Shown here: piece by piece, positions 59,448 through 64,000 of the stretch
Numbering within the stretch: position 1 is the first letter of the stretch
Layout: the number at the start of each line of letters is the position of its first letter
NCBI GenBank assembly: GCA_033026295.1
Contig: CM065179.1
Coordinates: forward strand, 24,359,275-24,423,274
Source: Channa striata
Taxonomy: Eukaryota > Chordata > Actinopteri > Anabantiformes > Channidae
Direction of reading: 5' to 3'
Length of the DNA: 64,000 nt
Translations under genes and position numbers: made by a program
The notes under the pieces: model-generated
Database searches by the model: none
What the model was told of the DNA's origin: nothing
Seen by the model: the letters and a program-made list of their open reading frames with translations, nothing else

Positions 59448-60741
59448 AAGCTTTCATCGGACAAAAAAACCAGCTGGTTTTCAGCTAGAAGCAGAGCGAT
59501 ACTTTAAAGTAAGGGAGACAGCACAACTTTATTGCTCCCCAAAAACAGTTGGCAGGATAAAACTTAGCAAGGTTGCCATTAATTAGATGGAACATATAAG
59601 TATTTAAATAAAATATGTGGGACTCACAAATTTAAGTATGTTGCAGAACTGAACCAGTGGCAGAGACCTGCTGTACTTGGCATCAACAGGTGGACTGCCC
59701 TTCCTCTTTTTCTTCAGAGGGAAAACAGACTTGTTTGACATCCACAGTAGCTTAAAATGGATACATTCAAAATGTAAAAATATATTATAATATATAATAT
59801 ATTACTGTAAGCTTAAAGAGGTTATGTGCCATATCTTGATTTTGTGAAGCTACGTACACAAATGTATGTGATGTATAACACATAACAAGCAGGCATTTTA
59901 ACCCCCACCACATTGTTACTAGGCCTCTGTTATTTCACATCACACATACATACACTTGTACTCTTTGGGTTTTCTCTGGAAGTTTTCTTAAGCCACATAT
60001 TGACCTCTTCATAAGTGTTCTTTGGTATTTGGTGCCCCACACATGCATGTCTAAATATGCACATGAAGGCGGTCATATAATTAAAAAGCTTTGCAACTGC
60101 CCCAGGTGAAAATTTTCACAGACTCTTGTAGGAAAGGAGAAGAAAAAATGGGGAGAAGAGGAAAAGCCTTAAGGGAGTTGGGAGCTCATATCTGAAGTGA
60201 AACCCTTCATTGAACCCTTTGGGGTTTAAAAAGGCCTAACAGCAGCTTTGAGGGAAAAAGCCACTGGTGTTAATCTGTATAATCTCACTCTAAACAACGC
60301 TGCTATCTCTCTGTCTACCATTGATCATCTCCCTGTGTGCTGTCTGGTCCCCTGAGAGGGGAAGACTTGCCGCACATTCTGCTTTTCAATAGCCAATCCT
60401 CTTAGAGCCTAATAATCTCTTTTATTCCAAAAAAGATATCCACAGTTACCATCATGGAAGTGTCCCCTCAGCCTCATCTGTTCATTCAAACTGGCCACAT
60501 GTGTTTATGGCTTTGTTCTGGAATATAGTTTAGTAATCCAATGTGACCTGAAAACAAGCTGTGCATCTAAAATGCAAAAACAAACAAAAAAAAAAAAACA
60601 GACAAAAAACAAAAACCAAACACTGGCTGTGGCAGTGAGTAAGTGCCCATTCACGGTCTATAAATCCTCCTGACAATTTTGGGACCTTTCAGGGTAAACT
60701 CCAAATAAAGTGTGGTGCGTCTCGTTGGACACTTCCCCCCA
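59448..60741. other. Non-coding stretch next to RTE copy 2; possible conserved element 60.18-60.54 kb
   Basis: Contains an A-rich patch at 60571-60622 (A-runs with C interruptions) and a non-repetitive block at 60180-60540 that resembles conserved non-coding DNA. No gene recognised. Confidence 0.4.
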
Positions 60742-63450
60742 CTACTACTACTACTTCTCTTTCGGCTTTTCCCATCAGGGGTCGCCACAGCGAATCGTCC
60801 GTTTCCACCTCAATCTGTCCTGGGCATCTTCTACTCTGACACCGGCTAACCTCATGTCCTCTGTTAGAACATCCATATATCTCCTCCTTGGTCGTCCTCT
60901 TGCCCTCCTACCTGGCAGCTCCATCTCCAACATCCTTCTACCAATATATTCACTGTCCCTCCTCTGCACATGTCCAAACCATCTCAGTCTGGCCTCTCTG
61001 ACTTTGTTGCTAACACAGGCAACGTGTGCTGTCCCTCTGATGAACTCGTTCCTTATTCTGTCCAACCTTGTCACTCCTAAGGAGAACCTCAACATCTTCA
61101 TCTCTGCTGCTTCCATCTCTGCCTCTTGTCTCTTTCTCACTGCTACTGTCTCTAACCCATAGAGCAGAGCTGGTCTCACCACTGTCCTGTACACCTTTCC
61201 TTTGAATCTGGGTGACACTCTTCTGTCACACAACACTGCATTCACCTCTTCACCTCTTTTCCACACTCCCCATCACACTGAACTGTTGACCCCAAGTACT
61301 TAAACCCCTGCACCTTCTTCACCTCAGCCCCCTGTAACCTCACGCTTCTACCTTGCTCTCTCTCGTTTAGGGCACATGTATTCCGTGTTGCTACGACTGA
61401 CTTTCATGCCTCTTCTTTCCAGAGCAAACCTCCACCTCTCCAGCTGTTCCTCCACCTGCTCTCTACTCTCACTGCAAATCACACTGTCATCTGCAAACAT
61501 CATTGCCCAGGGAGAATTCTGTCTAACCTCATCTGTCAACCTGTCCATCAGCATAGCAAACAAGAAGGGACTCAAAGCCGATCCTTGGTGTAGTCCCACC
61601 TCCACCTTGAACTCCTCTGTCTGACCTACGGCACATCTCACCACCGTCATGCTTCTCTCATACATGTCCTGGACGACTCTGACGTACTTCTCTGCCACTC
61701 CCAACAACCTCATACAGTACCACAGCTCCTCCCTCGGCACCCTGTCATACGCCTTCTCTAAATCCACAAAGACACAATGCAGCTCCTTCTGACCATCTCT
61801 GTACTTTTCCATCAACATTCTCAAAGCGAAAATGGCATCAGTGGTGCTCTTACAGGGCATGACACCATACTGCTGCTCACAAATCTCCACCTTCTTCCTA
61901 AGCCTGGCTTCCACTACTCTTTCCTAAAGCTTTATCCCTCTGTAGTTGCTGCAGTTCTGCGTGTCACCCTTGTTCTTAAAGATCGTACCAGAACGCTTCT
62001 CCTCCATTCCTCAGGCATCTTCTCAGTCTCTAAAATCCTTTTAAACAGACTGGTTAGAAACCCCACTGCTGTCTCTCCTAGACACTTCCACACCTCCATC
62101 AGGACCAACAGCCTTTCCGCTCTTCATCCTTTTCAGAGCCTTCCTCACTTCATCCTTTCTAATCTCTGCTTTTTCCTGCTCCACAACATCCACATCTTCC
62201 TCCCTTCTTTCCCTGTCATTTTCCTCATTCATCAGCTCCTAAAAAATACTCCTTCCATCTTCTCTGCACACTCTCCTGGGTTGTTAGCACCTTTCCATCT
62301 CTGTCTTTAATCACCCTTATCTGTTGCACACCTTCCCCATCTCTATTTCTCTGTCTGGCTATCCTGTACAAGTCCTTCTCTCCTTCCTTCGTGTCTAATC
62401 TGTCATACAGCTCATCGTAAGCTTTCTGTTTGGCCTTTGCCACCTCCCTCTTCACTCTGCGCTGCACTTCCTTGTACTCCTGTTTACTTTCCTCAGTCCT
62501 TTCTAAATCCCAATTCCTTTTAGCCAACCTCTTCCTCTGGATGCAGTCCTGTACTTCCTTATTCCACCACCAAGTGTCTTTATCTTCTTTCCTCCTTCCA
62601 GTTGACACACCAAGCACCTTCCTATCCTTTTCCCTGATAACCTCTGTTGTAGTTTCCCAGTCATCTGGAAGCTCTTCCTGACCACACAAAGCCTGTCTCA
62701 ACTTCTGCCTGAATTCCTCACAAGTTTCTTCATTCTTTAGCTTCCACCACTTGGTCTTTTCTGTCTTTTCTCTCTTCTTCTTCCTGGCCACCAGAGTCAT
62801 CTTCCACACCATCATGCGGTGCTGTCTGGCTACACTCTCTCCTACCACCACTTTATAGTCACTAACCTCTCTCAACTGCCCTCTTCTACATATACTCTGT
62901 GTTCCTCTCTCTTCTGGAAGTAGGAGGTGACTACAGCCATTTGCATCCTCTTAGCAAAGTCCACCACCATCTGTCCTTCTGGATTCCTTTCCTTTACACC
63001 AAACCTGCCCATCACCTCCTCATCACCTCTGTTCCCCTCACCAACATGCCTATTGAAGTCAGCTGAAGTCACGGGTAGAACAGTTTGTATCCTCCTCCAA
63101 TACTATGTGCTTTTCTGCCCTTCCACCTCGTCTCTTGCACACACAGTATATCTACCTTCCTTCTCTCCATCATGTCTGCCAGCTCTCTACCTTTCCCTGT
63201 CATTGTGCCAATGTTTAGAGTCCCTAAGCTCCTGCCTTTCGTCTTCTTCTCTGTCCACGAACCCTTCTACCTCCTCTCCTTCTTCGACCAACAGTAGTCC
63301 AATTTCCACCGGCACCCTTTAGGTAGGTTTAGGTAGCGGTTGTTGGTAACCCGGCCTCGACCGATCCGGTATGAAATTGCTATGGGTGACTTGCATGATT
63401 GTTCTTGGCAAGTTTTACGCCGGATGCCCTTCCTGACGTAGCCCTCTCTA
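60742..63450 (-). mobile_element. RTE-clade LINE copy 2, minus strand, defective
   Basis: Same family as 51.8-54.8 kb in inverse orientation. The triplet tail (CTA on the plus strand) is at 60742-60754, next to 'cccatcaggggtcgccacag'. The 5' end is at 'gacgtagccctctcta' (63435-63450), with 'gttttacgccggatgccctt' just inside. About 2.7 kb. It lacks about 255 bp of the endonuclease region (junction near 63070-63080, matching copy 1 positions about 52193-52447), about 45 bp around the 'STQVDYI' motif, and about 32 bp near 61240. The flanks differ from those of copy 1, so it is an independent insertion. Confidence 0.92.
60775..63072 (-). pseudogene. RTE endonuclease remnant and reverse transcriptase pseudogene, copy 2
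   Basis: From right to left: 'ADFNRHVGEGN' (end of the endonuclease, 63030-63070), 'VGESVARQHRMM' with the catalytic His preserved (near 62810-62850), and a linker open from 62875 to 62225. The same four frame lesions as copy 1 follow at about 62228-62250, 62088-62108, 61979-61995 and 61915-61936. The RT core at 61348-61914 is open and undeleted: 'FVDLEKAYDRVPREELWYC', 'LHQGSALSPFLFAML' and 'MMFADDSVICSES'. The C-terminal part (60775-61266) ends 'IRCGDP'. The RT core is better preserved here than in copy 1, but it is not joined to a functional start or endonuclease. Confidence 0.9.
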
Positions 63451-64000
63451 AGTTATAATATCAGGGATACGTACAATACAGAGTACCTATTAAAAATGAA
63501 ATGACCTCTTAGTTTTTTAGACTAGAGAATATTGTCCAATTCTTATTTGTAAAGGTGAAAAGCAAAAGTGGTCTTGTTCACATCAGAATCATGCTTTCCT
63601 TTATGTTTCCGTCATGTTTTCACTATTTCTTTCTGCAGTTCATTTTAAATCTTTACAAGCCTTCCAGGGCCTCTGCAGAGAAGCATCTACATCATGTGAT
63701 GCTGCCAGCACTATCCTTCATGGTAGGGCTGTTTTGTTCTGATGATTTGCAGAGTTGTATTATAATGTGTGAATTTGGCTTATACCATAGTGTCTAATCT
63801 AATGGGCAAAAAGGTAAATTATTGTCTCAAACAATTGAGGCTTTGTCATACTCAGATTTAATCTGAACTCATCTTTCTTTCCAATTCTCCTATAAATTAT
63901 TCTGATTCGGCTCTGACTTTACTCTAATAGATGATTAGTGAAAGAAAGGAAAAAATGTCAAAATGTAATTTTTTTTCTATGGGCACTGTACTGTATCGCA
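63451..64000. other. Non-coding stretch, nothing recognised
   Basis: AT-rich flank of RTE copy 2. No gene or repeat recognised. Confidence 0.5.

Overview
The window reads as nuclear DNA of a ray-finned (teleost) fish. The evidence is its mixture of dispersed repeats: an RTE-clade LINE with an (AGT)n tail, an L2-clade LINE with the fish-type 3' end, Tc1-like transposons, a tRNA-derived SINE that ends in an 'agcgctatataagtg'-type body, and many CA/TG, TA and ATAC microsatellites in an AT-rich background. A percomorph-like fish is my guess from the SINE and RTE types. I assigned these families from memory of their diagnostic motifs, not by a search.

I found no host protein-coding gene, rRNA, functional tRNA or CRISPR array. 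Outside transposon remains the open frames are short (the longest about 126-164 codons), have no recognisable domain, and often arise from microsatellites or from the antisense of repeats. The window is best read as intergenic or deep-intron DNA. Host exons too short or too diverged for me to see cannot be excluded.

Layout. 1-12.7 kb: non-coding DNA with several SINE copies (3.7, 5.7, 8.7, 9.3 kb), microsatellites and a TG-flanked dispersed repeat. 12.8 kb: a ~166 bp internally deleted Tc1-like derivative. 14.04-14.71 kb: a broken Tc1-like transposon. 15-29 kb: mainly unique DNA, with LINE 3' tails at 16.8 and 27.3 kb, a duplicated hairpin motif at 20.8-21.0 kb, a diverged triplication at 22.45-22.95 kb and a probable non-autonomous repeat at 24.0-24.6 kb. 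29.3-30.6 kb: a 5'-truncated L2 LINE on the minus strand carrying a 34-bp perfect fold-back palindrome. 30.6-44 kb: mostly unique, with a second Tc1-like fragment at 39.9-40.2 kb. 44.2-46.5 kb: a degenerate short-period repeat field with a 22-bp fold-back palindrome. 46.7-47.6 kb: a full-length SINE and a LINE fragment. 51.8-54.8 kb and 60.7-63.5 kb: two RTE-type LINEs in inverted orientation, tails facing each other.

The most informative observations are: (1) the two RTE copies share the same frame-breaking lesions but sit in different flanks and carry private deletions, pointing to a defective lineage moved in trans; (2) several near-perfect fold-back palindromes with 3-10 nt loops, two of them inside known repeats where the inverted arm can be recognised as an extra copy of the neighbouring sequence, as expected of replication template switching; (3) a three-copy diverged motif array at 22.45-22.95 kb that fits no repeat family I recognise. 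I see no convincing new gene system. The interest lies in repeat biology and in candidate conserved non-coding elements.
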